Below are positions 23,455 through 33,699 of a stretch of 64,000 nt of DNA, piece after piece. Under the pieces are notes generated by a model. The model saw only the letters and a list, made by a program, of their open reading frames with translations. It had not been told where the DNA came from and ran no database searches. Source of the stretch: Endomychus coccineus (taxonomy: Eukaryota > Arthropoda > Insecta > Coleoptera > Endomychidae); assembly GCA_958510875.1 (NCBI GenBank), contig OY294070.1, positions 113,998,703 through 114,062,702 of the forward strand. The letters run 5' to 3'. The first letter of the stretch is position 1. Every line of letters starts with the position of its first letter. Position numbers and translations under genes: made by a program.

Positions 23455-24343
23455 TCTAGGAGATACATATTTTGGGCTTGAGGTACAACATGCTAGCATA
23501 TGTGTTATGTTTTAGCAATTATCAATCTGAGTATTTCATCCTATGTGAGTTGGACCTCCCACCCCGCCCCATTTTGAGTTAGCCGCCCTAGAAAATATTC
23601 AATTTTGGAACGGGCTATAGCACTTTGGTGTTTCGTGCTAGTCGAAGGAGGTCCCTAGGCGAGCAATATTCAATAAATGCCAACATTTTTCCCCATGCAG
23701 TTGGCAGCTTCAGTTTTGAACAAAATTGGAACGTGGTATAACTCTTTTTGACCAGGCGGAAAATTTTAGTTACGAATGCTGAATTCTCGAAAACCATACG
23801 TCAACATTTTCTATGCGTTCATTTCAAAAAATTGGCCAAATCATCTCAAATTGAAAGAAAAATGTTGGCACACACATCAACTTGTAGTTTTTATGTGAAA
23901 GAAAAGCTTGTGTGAGTGCCAACATTTTCTTCCATGCTTAACCTCCCGAACCGCCCAAAACAAAATAGTTGAAAATGGACGCATAGAAAATGTTGGCTTA
24001 TGGTTTTCGAGTAATGAGCATTGGTAACAAAAATTTTCGGGCTGGTCAGAAAACTTTATACCACTTTCCAATTTTGGTCATAACTGGCCAACTGCATGGA
24101 GAAAAATGGTGACATTTATTGAATATCGATCGCCAAGGGACCCTATTCGACTAGCACCAAACACCGAAGTGTTATAAACCGTTCCAAAATTGAATATTCT
24201 CTGGGGCGGCGAACTCAAGATGGGGTGGGGTGAGAGTTCCAACTCACATAGGATAACATTCTCAGATTAATATTCGCTAAAACATAACACATATGCTAAC
24301 ATGTTATATTTCAGGCCCAAAATATGTATCTATCTCCTAGACA
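23455..24343. repeat. Fold-back element, ~370-bp arms
   Basis: Left arm about 23455-23835 and right arm about 23960-24343 are inverted copies. CTAGGAGATACATATTTTGG at the start pairs with CCAAAATATGTATCTATCTC near the right end (with one extra base), CATATGTGTTATGTTTTAGC pairs with GCTAAAACATAACACATATG, and CAACATTTTCTATGCGTTCA pairs with GGACGCATAGAAAATGTTGG near the centre. No coding core. The element begins ~260 bp after the donor of exon beta1. Confidence 0.9.
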
Positions 24344-24959
24344 ATTACGGTCCAACCCATCTGGGAATTGAATAGTAACCCGCCAACAGAAATTACAATC
24401 ATTGTACAAATTTGACAACATAATTTTTTAGTAATTGTGGATCATTAATCACTTTATTGTACGTTTCTTACTTACTATCCCCCAGGGACTCAAGCACATT
24501 CAATTTGTTATTGTTGTTCCGGATGTATAGAATTATAAAATTATCATTGAAGTTATGGTTTCGCCTTATTAACTTTTTGGCAAACAATTGATCAGTTTTA
24601 TAATCAATGTCTTTCCAGATAACAATATGTACATTATTCTCTGTTCATTTCACTTGATGCTATTATTTATTATTCACCTCTTAAAACTATTTCTTAATAC
24701 TGACTTACTATTTCGGATAATTCTTAGTTTTATATCAATTATTTGATGTTATTTAAGATGATACATATTTTTAAGCTATTGCATATAGCTTTTATCGCAG
24801 GCTTTGAGCGCGGCGACCGAATCAAGAAAAAAAACAAAAGACAAATACCGTAACGAAAATCTGAAAAAACAAAAAACAAATACCGTAACGAAATATCCTA
24901 AGACCCACCACTCCGCCTACCATGTAGCTCGGCCGAGCTTAAAATTGTCGAAATGTTAA
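24344..24959. other. Intron sequence, nothing recognised
   Basis: No coding motif. A short direct repeat (AAAAACAAAAGACAAATACCG and AAACAAATACCGTAACGAAA, ~30 bp apart) occurs near 24825-24895, just before the GC-richer dispersed repeat at 24960. Confidence 0.4.
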
Positions 24960-25612
24960 TTTTGAACTTTTTAAAAGGTCGTGATAGACCCAAAGTGGGT
25001 CGAAAACTGTTTTGAATTGGTTAATTTTCGATAAATCGAATGACGTTCACGTGAGAAGCGCGTAGCTCGCGAGTTAGAAAAGTGCCAATTTACGGTACAT
25101 AGAACGTCTTAACGAGGACTTTTCGCATTCGGTTTTCGCTCATGTCGTTAGCTCATTAACGGGGCCAACTAAATAGCATAGTCTCGGGCCCCAAAATGTC
25201 GATTAAATAGAAAAATTTAATTAAAACAGTTTGAGGTATTCTCAGCTGTGACCTACTAGCATCTGACATGCGACGTACGAAAGGAAATTTTCTAGCTACT
25301 TAAATATACCGAAAGCGGGTAAAAGCTAGCGGCACATGGCCCAAAATACTTTATTACAGCTGGCGCCGGCCGCACGGGGTTCGAAACAGCCCCAAATTAA
25401 CAAAATAGAGGTAAAATGTATAAACTCTAACTTACGCGCAGCGAGCTCCTCGAGGATATGTCAAAATTATTACGTTCGTAGCAAATTACATAAGACGTCT
25501 GGCTTTCATGCAATTGTGATTTTATACAATTCGAACCTTCTAATTTCGATAGGCGATGTGAAAATCTCAGAGCCGGAAGCGCTATCGAGATCTGAACGTT
25601 AAAACTTTCTTA
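24960..25612. repeat. GC-richer dispersed repeat, copy 1
   Basis: Matches 33908-35075 at the same order of blocks: ATCGAATGACGTTCACGTGA (copy 2 has ATCGAATGACATTCACGTGA), GCGAGTTAGAAAAGTGC, TTAATTAAAACAGTTTGAGG, GGTAAAAGCTAGCGGC, ACTTTATTACAGCTGGCGCC, and ATGTATAAACTCTAACTTAC followed by GCGCAGCGAGCT. Base composition is clearly less AT-rich than the surroundings. No protein motif in any frame that I can support. Copy 2 is interrupted by ~480 bp and is itself inside an inverted-repeat element. Confidence 0.85.
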
Positions 25613-25689
25613 TAAAATTGTGTTTATAAGTCAACTGACACTTGTCACCATTGTCTACCGGTAGTAGAGTTATCTACGCTTGTCACAGA

Positions 25690-25805
25690 ATACTCTTCAT
25701 AGAGATCAAGATGATACTCTTTTTTACTCATAATTCGTGAAGATTTTGAAGGGGTAGTGGATGTTTTTCTGCCCAATTTTTTCCAGTGGCGTAGTGCTAT
25801 GCAAT
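25690..25805. repeat. Single-arm fragment of the 8.2-9.2 kb palindrome
   Basis: GATTTTGAAGGGGTAGTGG, then TTTTTCTGCCCAA and CCAGTGGCGTAG, follows the arm of the palindrome near 8470-8520 (GATTTTGAAGGGGTAATGGG, TTTTTCTCCCCAAC, TACGCCACTG). Only one arm is present here. Confidence 0.6.
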
Positions 25806-25929
25806 TGCTTCACCGCGGCAGTCCCCGAGTGCCACACGTTTCATTTATTCATATTGCTCATACTGCCGTTCATTTTTTTTTGTTGGGAGGTGGTTGAAAT
25901 CCTGTATATGTACCTTATGGTCCTGTTAC

Positions 25930-26186
25930 ATCCCATGAGGTAGTGTGGGTGTCCTCGAGTCCCGAACTCAATCACCTCAGATATACCCACTAAATACTCC
26001 ACCTCGTGTGGCAGGCTCTTTCCTGCAACCAGGGCAGTCTCGATGACAATTGGGCTTGGCAGCCCAGTGCCGCAACACTTTTTCGGGCCATCGGAAAGAT
26101 TCCGCAGTCGCAGGATTTGAACCCGCGACCAGCAGCCACAGTGATTAGAAGATCGATTCTTCTACCACTGAGCTACCAGGTCCAGC
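25930..26186 (-). mobile_element. tRNA-derived SINE
   Basis: On the minus strand, 26186-26110 reads like a tRNA. It has an A-box region TAGCTCAGTGGTAGAAGA (complement of about 26158-26175), a B-box GGTTCAAATCC (complement of 26113-26125) and tRNA-like spacing. This is followed by a ~170-bp unrelated body reading through TGCCACACGAGGTGGAGTA toward 25930. The tRNA-like head makes a genuine tRNA the alternative, but the acceptor stem does not close well and the body continues without a terminator, which favours a SINE. It lies antisense to gene A and is markedly GC-richer than its surroundings. Confidence 0.72.
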
Positions 26187-26329
26187 GCCGTTCTCAGTTA
26201 CTTTTGTTATGAAAAAATAAAAGATTCCCATAACATTATTTGATTCATTAAGACTTATGAATTTTGAATGTTTTTCTGCCAATTCACAGCGTAGTTCCCA
26301 CATTTATATTATCACATAGATTTTCCTTG

Positions 26330-26625
26330 GTTCCCACTTGATGATGGCTGATTTTCAACCCATTCCGCCATATCAACGATCTACTGGAAGTGACCACCGT
26401 TCCCGTCCACAGCTTCGCAAATGATGATACAGTTCATACCGCTTTCTCAACTGGAGCCACTTTACCTACACTATTGAAAAACATGGAGAAGACGTAGCTG
26501 TATCATTGAATATCTTCAAAGAATTTGACCGAGTATGGCACCAAAGCCTTCTTGGGAAACTTTGCGGCTTACTATCGAGTTCAATCACTATCCATGAAGT
26601 AGTTCAATAAATGAATATAACATAC
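26330..26625 (+). pseudogene. Rearranged LINE reverse transcriptase fragment
   Basis: The plus strand reads HINDLLEVTTVPVHSFANDD near 26360-26425, the FADD catalytic block of a non-LTR RT with FADD changed to FAND. Further on it reads VAVSLNIFKEFDRVWHQSLL (26490-26560), the earlier A-motif block (usually DISKAFDRVWH), followed by GKLCGLLSSSI. In an intact RT the AFDRVWH block precedes FADD by about 100 residues, so the order here is swapped. This suggests a rearrangement or two separate truncated insertions. Confidence 0.7.
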
Positions 26626-26699
26626 ATGGCCCGCTAGAAATTCAGCGAAATAGCTTTCATGAGTCATTATTAATTCAAGAACAAATTAAATATAAATTA

Positions 26700-28040
26700 T
26701 TCATTATTTAAAATCTTCTTGTTTTTTTCTGTTCATTTTCTTTGTTGGAAGGAAAAACATATTTCATATCAAGAATCAATTCTTCTATGAAAATCGGTCA
26801 ATAAAAAGGTAAAGAGAGATTATCACCAATTTGAAATGTGGGTTGAATAAATTTTTTCTGTTTTTGGTGGGACATGAAATACATTCATAATCAAGAAGTG
26901 CCTGTTCAAATACTATTTGGGATGATAATGTGAGCAATGGGTTACCCTCAGCTTGGAGTAAATCTTCCTAAATTACCTAGGTATTTGTCTGTACCGTGTT
27001 CTTGAAGTGATGAACTTTCTTGAGAAATGTTGTTTGGCTAACGCTGATTTTTCACCATTATTCTCCTTTATATGGACGAAATGTTCCTTATGTCGAGTTA
27101 GAATGTTCCTCCTAGTTTGATCCACATAACATTTTGAACACAACTCTCAATTGATTTTGTAAATTTCGGATTTGTCGAAATCGGAAACTTTATCACAGGT
27201 GTTGCCTAAACGGTGCTTCAGCTTGTTCTTACATCCATAAACTGGTTTTATTGCAAATTTAGAAAAAAAAAAACTATGGAATTTATTAATTACTGAATGA
27301 TGATAAATGAAACTTCTAAATTTCGTTGAAGTATTTGGAGGTAATGGCTCTAATTTGGTTAATTGGTTACGTCTCAATTTCCTTTTTCGTTTAAAAATTA
27401 AGTTATTGATTAAAGATTCGTGGTAACCATTGTACAACGCAATTTGCTGCAGTTTCTCAACTTCTTTAATATAATTTTGCTGGCTCAAAGAGACGTTCAA
27501 TAATCTGTGAATTTGACGGTGTTTTAGCTTGTTCTTACATCAATAAACTGGTTATATTACAAATTTAGAAAACAAACTATAGAATTTATTAATTACTTTC
27601 AAATTTTGTTGGAGTATTTGAAGGTAATGGCTCCAATTTGGTTAGTTGCCTACGTTCCAATTTCAATTTTTGTTCAGAAATTAAATTATTGATCAAAGAT
27701 TTGTGGGGACTATCATTGTCCAACGCAATTTTCTGAAGTTCCCTAACTTCGCAGCTATAATTTTGCTGGCTCGAAGGGACGTTCAATAATCTATGAATTA
27801 GACTATTAAGCGGAGCTAGTTTATATTTAAATGGTGTAACTGAATGCGCCGGGGTATACCTTCTTGTTTGAGTGGGTGATTATCATCTTTTATAATGTTA
27901 ATCTCAAGGAAAAAAAGCCGATTATCTGTTTCTGTTTCTACAGTGAATCTCAGTCAATTTAATTCACTGAGCTTAATAGTCTAGTTCATAGTATATTGAA
28001 CGTTCTTCCGAGCCAGCAAAATTATAACAACGAGGTTGTT
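26700..28040 (-). pseudogene. Penelope-like element remnant with internal duplication
   Basis: Minus strand. The segments at 27147-27500 and 27589-27786 both read N-V-[SP]-x-S-Q-Q-N-Y near the start, then a [KR]-E-[LV]-[QE]-[KQ]-[LI]-[QA]-I-A-L block, SLINNLI, and an R-x-Q-L-T-K-L-E-P-L-P end. This is the RT thumb/linker region of a Penelope-like element. The two are ~290 bp apart and are a tandem duplication of the same stretch. Between 26960 and 27180 lies a GIY-YIG-region tail (HKEHFVHIKENNG... in the minus frame). The 27840-28000 part contains degraded RT finger sequence. Stops make it inactive; antisense to gene A. Confidence 0.7.
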
Positions 28041-28044
28041 CTGA

Positions 28045-29945
28045 AGTTAGTTTTTGGTTACTGATAGGAGGCGCCACATACAGGGTTCCATCTCTTTTGA
28101 ATCGGTCCTAACTTTTTTGCCTCACACTGTATGTCAATAACAACTAGAAAAAATTGTTTTCCCATTTTTTGAGCTTAAGAAAGATATACTTTGTCTAAGT
28201 CGCTAGAAGCAATGGTTTCCGTTAAATTGCATCTAAAGCCGACAATGCACGAAAATTATTCAAAAGCTCAAAAGTAACTTATTTGCAAATACAATGTTAT
28301 AATACTTGAATAATTAAATTTTAATATGAGAAATAATGATCAATCAAAACAGAACATTACGTTTTTAAAAGATGTCCAAATTGTTGCCTTTGTACTTCAA
28401 TACATTTTACCATTCGTAAAACAGTTTCTCCGTTTCGCAGAGTGCGACGAAAAAACAAATAAAATCTATGACACTTGCCAAACTAATGTAATAATTGTTA
28501 GAGGTATTTTGTGTTGTTGCTTAAGTTTTTCATTGATTTTCTTATTGATTTTTCAAAATTGCTTTCAAAAATGGTTCAGTACACTTTCGAAGAATACAGG
28601 GACATGATTATGTGTTACGGCGAAGCTAGATCAAATTCTTTCGAAGCTCAACGTATCTATCGAGAAAGATATCCATTACGGCAGATTCCTAATGCTGAAA
28701 CATTTATTGGCGTGCATAGGCGTTTGGGAGATGGCTGTTTTAAAAAACCAAAAGTTAATAGTGGGGTTTCCAGAAGTCGTCGCACTCTGCGAAACGAAGA
28801 AACTGTTTTACGAATGGTGGAAAATAATCCGAGAACAAGCACCGGGAAAACAAGTTCAGCGGTACGAAACGTTAACCGTGAATCAGTAAGACAAATTTTC
28901 AATGAACAACTTCTTCGCTCATATCATTTCCAAAAAATTCTATTGGAACATGACTTTTTTCCTCGTGTACAATTTTGCGAATGGTTGCAAAATCAAAGAC
29001 AAAATAGCATTTCATCAATATTGTTTACTGACGAAGCTGGTTTTACCCGTGATGGTATTCTGAACCTACATAACATGCACCATTGGAGGGATGAATATCC
29101 TCATCAAACCGTAATTCGAAGTCACCAATATGGGGTTTCTATTAATGTGTGGGCAGGTATAGTGGACAATTACTTAATTGGCCCATTTCAATTGCCCAAT
29201 CGATTGACAGGTGCACTGTATCGAAATTCATTGGAGAACGATTTAAACACATTATTAGAGGATGTCCCATTGGCCATTATTGGAAGAATGTATTACATGC
29301 ATGATGGGCCGCCACTTTTCTCAAGTGGCAAGGAAATATTTGGACAGGAGATTTGGAAATAGATGGATTGGTCGAGGGGGGCCTGTACCCTGGCCAGCTC
29401 GTAGTCCCGACCTTAATCCCCTAGATTTTTCATTTTGAGGATTTATGAAAAATTATGTTTATGCTGTGAAAATACATAATGAAGAACAATTATGGCTAAG
29501 AATTATGGAGTCGGCAGATAGATTCCGTAATAACCCAGGAATATTTCAAAGATGCCGTCAATCATTAACAAGAAGAATGATAAAATGTATTGAAGTACAA
29601 GGGCAACAATTTGAACATCTTTTAAAAACTTAATGTTTTGTTTTGATTGATCATTATTTTTCATATTAAAATTTAATTATTCAAGTATTATAACATTGTA
29701 TTTTCAAATAAGTTACGTTTGCGCTTTTGAATCATTTTCGTGCATTGTCGGCTTTGGATGCATTTTTACCGGAAACCATTGCTTCAAGCGACTTAGACAA
29801 GGTATACCTTTCTTAAGCATAAAAGATGGAAAAACAAAATTTTTCAGTTGATATTGACATACAGAGTGAGGCAAAAAAATTAGGACCGATTCAAAGGAGA
29901 TGGAACCCTGTATGTGGCGCCTCCTATCAGTAATCAAAAAACTAA
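28045..29945. repeat. Fold-back around a full-length mariner
   Basis: Left arm 28045-28410 and right arm 29581-29945 are inverted copies. TTACTGATAGGAGGCGCCAC at the left pairs with GTGGCGCCTCCTATCAGTAA at the right, AACTTTTTTGCCTCACACTG pairs with AGAGTGAGGCAAAAAAATTA, and the inner ends pair through TTGATTGATCATTATTTTTC. The left arm extends into an inverted copy of the transposase 3' end, and is then fused to an inverted copy of an internal piece of the gene (28409-28450 against 28777-28817). See the finding on this point. Confidence 0.9.
28571..29633 (+). pseudogene. Mariner-like transposase (DUF4817 type), frameshifted
   Basis: A cut-and-paste transposase of the Tc1/mariner superfamily. 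From the ATG at 28571 it begins MVQYTFEEYRDMIMCYGEAR, the N-terminal helix-turn-helix region typical of DUF4817 proteins (an upstream in-frame ATG at 28511 is less likely). FTDEAGFTRDGI near 29025-29060 carries the first catalytic Asp and MHDGPP near 29300 the second. The frame is broken just after, near 29330-29360, where RWIGRGGPVPWPAR-type sequence would follow. It resumes as RSPDLNPLDFSF (third Asp, about 29403) and continues to a natural stop at 29633 after QQFEHLLKT. Apart from this single lesion and a few others it is near full length (about 350 codons), so it is the youngest coding transposon in the window. It is in sense with gene A. Confidence 0.85.
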
Positions 29946-30690
29946 GATCAAATTTGAATTCAACGTGATAAAAAACCCTTGTATACTTAATTTCGTCCGA
30001 TTATCACATGTTTATCCAAAAATATACAAAAAAAAACCAAACAAAAAATTAAAATTCAACACCCTGTATCTTTTGAACGAAGACGTTGAGGACCTACATT
30101 CATACGAACTTTTTTTCTTATTTTAGTGTCATCCATCGCCTGACACTATGCACGGTACTTTTTTCTATGTCACCCTGTATAATTCAGTTTACTCTGATGA
30201 TGGCTACTTGGTAGCCGAAAGGTCCTCAGTACTTCAATAGTATTTTTAGTGGGTAAGGGTGATTATTCTTATCAATAATTTATAGTCAATATTTGAATAT
30301 AAAGGGAAGTTTAATTCTGGGGATATATTTGACATTTCTAATATAAGAGTAGAAGTTCATCATTATTTGGAAAAGAGTAATTAATTTGTATTTTGTTATC
30401 TTTAAGGTTTTAAAAAATATGTATTTCTATTCTATGAGGATTAGGTCTTCAAGTTCAGACAACATTCCTCAAATATATTTGGACAGCACAATTTCTGGTC
30501 TGCTCAATGATTACAACCATTTATACGCCGCTTTAACTTCGAAAGAATTAAAACATTGAATTAATTAATTACTTGCGTTTCCATAATTCATTTTTCATCT
30601 GAGTTCCTAGAAAGTACCAGAATATGATGTGATTCAGAAAACAATCTCATGACCAAGTATCAAATTATGTAGTTAGTTAAACAACTTTAA
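29946..30690. other. Intron sequence with ACCCTGTATA-ended fragments
   Basis: No gene seen. Near 30055 and 30168 two ACCCTGTAT motifs in direct order flank ~110 bp reading CTTTTGAACGAAGACGTTGA, as in the fold-back arms at 8.3 and 9.0 kb, so this is probably a solo-arm remnant. The rest to 30690 is unassigned. Confidence 0.4.
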
Positions 30691-30700
30691 TTTTCCTAAG

Positions 30701-30841
30701 CTATGAGGATGTGGAATGAAGTTTTCATGTGGGGAATGATGGCAGCAAACGGACAAGTCTACGAAATTAATCCAATGGAGAGAAAACTAGAAGACGAATC
30801 AAGCAACAGTACAAATATTGTAGTGCGGATCAGCTACAACG
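30701..30841 (+). CDS. Gene A exon alpha2
   Basis: The 141-bp exon follows acceptor TTTAATTTTCCTAAG and precedes donor GTATGT, phase 1 at both ends. It encodes a Met/Trp-rich start (AMRMWNEVFMWGMMAANGQ) and then VYEINPMERKLEDESSNS and TNIVVRISYN. The second half aligns with alpha1: Y-E-I-N-P-x-E against Y-D-V-D-P-E-E, an acidic/Ser linker, then V-V-R-I-S-Y-N against V-I-R-I-T-Y-K. NSTN contains a possible N-glycosylation site (NST), consistent with a secreted protein. The function of the domain is unknown. Its frame runs straight into beta2 (38107) or the alternative terminal exon at 32420. Confidence 0.68.
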
Positions 30842-31158
30842 GTATGTACAGAATATATTCAATAAAATTTCATGCTTCCCTTAAACAGTTGATTTTCTAA
30901 CATCTTTAGCTTTTAAAATTGTTTCCTATTGTATCGCTAACGTATGGTCCAAAAATGCCGAACTAATTCCATTCCATTCATATGTATATACTTTGTCTTC
31001 TAGACTTCCTGGTATTTCCATAGAAAAAACTAAAGTTATCGGAATGATATGAGTAAAAGTTGCCGAACGTATCTAGCTTCTTAGGACGATTATTTTGTAC
31101 GCTACTCCAATGAGGAAGGAATGCAATTAACAGCTTCAGCTTATTATAATGCAGTCAA
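30842..31158. other. Intron sequence, nothing recognised
   Basis: Spacer between the alpha2 donor and the next dispersed repeat. No motif seen. Confidence 0.4.
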
Positions 31159-32345
31159 ATGGGTATAAAAATAGGTCAAACCCGTAAAAACTTGCAAAAT
31201 GGATCGATTCAGATGGGCAAAGTGCTTTCATTCTCTTCAGAATGTTATCAGAAAAAAAAAGTTGTGCAAATTGTTTATATTGTAACAATTTATTTAATAA
31301 ACTCATTTTTGAAATAACATGAACGTTTCTGAGAAATGCAAAATTTGACTTAACTATTTTTTGTTATAAACAATTTGTTTATTAACAAAATTAGATGAAT
31401 TCGACCAAAACTCCGACTTTAGGGTCGTTTTCGGATAATTTTGGTATTATGAGTTCAATTTTATCGTTAATATTGTCGGAAGTATACCCACACATTTGCT
31501 AATTTGTTATAAATAAATAATATTTATTATTAAATATACGAATTTGACCAAAATGTCGAGTTTATAGTTGTTGTCGGATAATTTTGGCTTCCTAAATACT
31601 ATTTTATTGCTATTATGGTCTTTAAACACATACGAAAATTTTTGAATTGTTATAAACAATCATGTTTATCAATAAAAATACGAATTTATTCAAAATATCG
31701 AGTTTATAGTTTCGGATAATTTTGGCCTACCAAGTACGATTTCATTGGTATTATGGTCTTTAAATGCATAAATAAAGTTTTGAATTGTTATAAACAAATT
31801 ATTTATTAACAAATAAAGAAAAAAGGCATTAATTTTTATATAATATGCACACTCGACTTGATTTTCATGACAAAATTGATGAAATGTATTGATATAATGA
31901 AAAAATGGCATGCCACTAATTTTAAATAATTGTTTCCCCTTTCATAACAAATCTTCCATACCTCCTTAAAAATTCGAATTGTTATAAACAATTACGTTTG
32001 TCAATAAAATACGAATGTGACCAAAATATCGAGTTTATAGTTATTTTCGGATAATTTTGTCCTCCTGAGTACGATTCCATTGCTATTATGGTCTTTAAAT
32101 GCATACATACATTTTTGAATTGTTATAAGAAAAACATTTATCAACAAATAAAGAAAAAAGGAATGTGACATTTTTATTAATTTTTATATAATATGCACAC
32201 TCAGAACGTGATTTTTGTTGACAAAATAAATGAAAGGTATTAAGTCTTAATATAATAAGAAGATGGCATGCCACTGATTTTAATTAATTATTTTCTCTTC
32301 AATAACAACTCATCCATATCTCTTAAAAAAATTAATATGTTCAAT
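31159..32345. repeat. Tandemly expanded arm of the 7.5-9.4 kb fold-back family
   Basis: The start (ATGGGTATAAAAATAGGTCA, AAAATGGATCGATTCAGATG) matches the terminus of the element at 7.5-9.4 kb. About five ~140-150-bp units follow, each with TTGTTATAAACAA, TACGAATTTGACCAAAAT, GTCGAGTTTATAGTT, TCGGATAATTTTGG and GCTATTATGGTCTTTAAA. Units near the 3' end are interrupted by a ~130-bp insert (TTTTTATATAATATGCACAC and following), present twice (31830 and 32175). No inverted partner arm is visible, so this is a half-element or has lost the other arm. Confidence 0.8.
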
Positions 32346-32419
32346 TTTATATATATTTATTGATACTTTGTAATAGTAAAACTCCAAAATTTTTATTTTT
32401 TTTCAATTCACGTTTGAAG

Positions 32420-32526
32420 ATTTCCACGAGAATGCATTTAAAGATGACAACGAGAGACAGCTTCTCCTGAAAACCTGGATTATAGCCATCAATAATGATT
32501 TTCAACCTCAAATTACATCAAACTGA
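32420..32526 (+). CDS. Candidate alternative terminal exon of gene A
   Basis: After a T-rich acceptor (TTTTTTTTCAATTCACGTTTGAAG) the phase-1 frame reads DFHENAFKDDNERQLLLKTW and then IIAINNDFQPQITSN before TGA at 32524. No internal donor exists before the stop, so if used it would be a last exon. WIIAINNDFQ loosely resembles the MKAIKSDNPY segment of beta exons, so it may be a diverged, truncated beta copy. If so, gene A would end here with about 210 residues and beta2 would belong to another isoform or gene. It could also be chance; the support is only phase, acceptor and weak similarity. Confidence 0.35.
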
Positions 32527-32689
32527 TTCACAGGAAAGCAGAAATTAGCTTACACAAGTATCTATCCCTTTACAAAAAAATTTATTTCTCCCGCAAAATA
32601 CGTTTCACTCACATATGTTGGTACTGTAAGTGAAAAAATTTGCAGACATTTTATTGAAACATAATCTACAAGTTAGCTTCGAGCCTCAA

Positions 32690-32980
32690 AATAAATTGTC
32701 CTATTTTTTGTTCAATTCTGGAGTATATAAATTAACCTCTTCAGAGTGTGATCCTTATATCGGTAGATCCAGTCGTAATATATAAATTAGATATAAGGAA
32801 CATTTTCGATCTTTTAGACATATTCATCTTTCTCTAACCATATTTTATAAGCAGGGCACACTTTATAAATTTAGATGGAGTTAAAATTTCACATAACCAA
32901 AGTAGGGGTTTTGAATTAAACACTCTAGAAATTTTCAAAGGTGTAAAAACTGATGACAAACAAATTTTGAATGATTAAAT
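32690..32980 (+). pseudogene. Penelope-like GIY-YIG fragment
   Basis: The plus strand reads YKLTSSECDPYIGRSSRNI near 32725-32785 and then IRYKEHFRSFRH. This is the GIY-YIG endonuclease core of a Penelope-like element (YKLxCxECxxxYIGxTSRxxxxRxxEH). The tail includes KFRWS and GF*IKHSRNF, equivalent to the LxxLExFEI end. Stops are present. One of the few retroelement fragments in sense with gene A. Confidence 0.75.
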
Positions 32981-33695
32981 GTGTACTACAGCATTCTGTT
33001 CGATGTCTTGATTACGTAAAATTTTCCATAATCCTCTTGTGCCTTCCTAGTAAACCTTCGCATTAAAATTTCCTCATCACAATATTAACTCTACCTCATT
33101 ATCCAATTTCAATTATATTATCCTAGCAATGTATTCCCCCAACCGGAATCCCACCTGTGTCTATAATGTACCACAAATAGCCAAGATTATTCATATTTTC
33201 ATACATTAGTATCGTTTGAAGATGACACGCTAGTATCGAAACTATAGTCACGATTTATTCCTATAATATATGTGATAAAGAACAAAGTTGAAGTGTTTTA
33301 TTTTATTATATCAATACGATAAATTATCACAAAGTAGTGGCTTCCAACATTGAATTTTTTAATTCTATTTCTATTAGAAATTTTTCCACACATTAGCTTA
33401 CTAGAATGCGATTATATATGAAAATAGATCAATCCAGTAGTCAAACCTCACCTCGATAGAAATGTCATAATATAGTTCATGGCTATCTTAATTTGGTAAT
33501 ACAGAGACATTTTAAATTTCGTTCAAATCATATTGGTACAAAATTGTCTTCTTCCTTGGTTGCGAAATTTTATCGTTTTGAAACTTTTCGGTCTGCTCCA
33601 TCTTTTTCACAAAAACAGTAGTTATCGTCGGAAATGATGAATTATTCGAACTTGTATAACACAGTCATTTCATATAAATATCTGGATGTTGACAA
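32981..33695. other. Intron sequence, nothing recognised
   Basis: AT-rich with no motif or repeat I can support. Confidence 0.4.
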
Positions 33696-33699
33696 AAAT

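Noticed and set aside
26110..26186. A functional tRNA gene on the minus strand
   Set aside because: A- and B-box are present, but the acceptor stem does not close well and transcription would read into a ~170-bp unrelated body, which is the structure of a tRNA-derived SINE.
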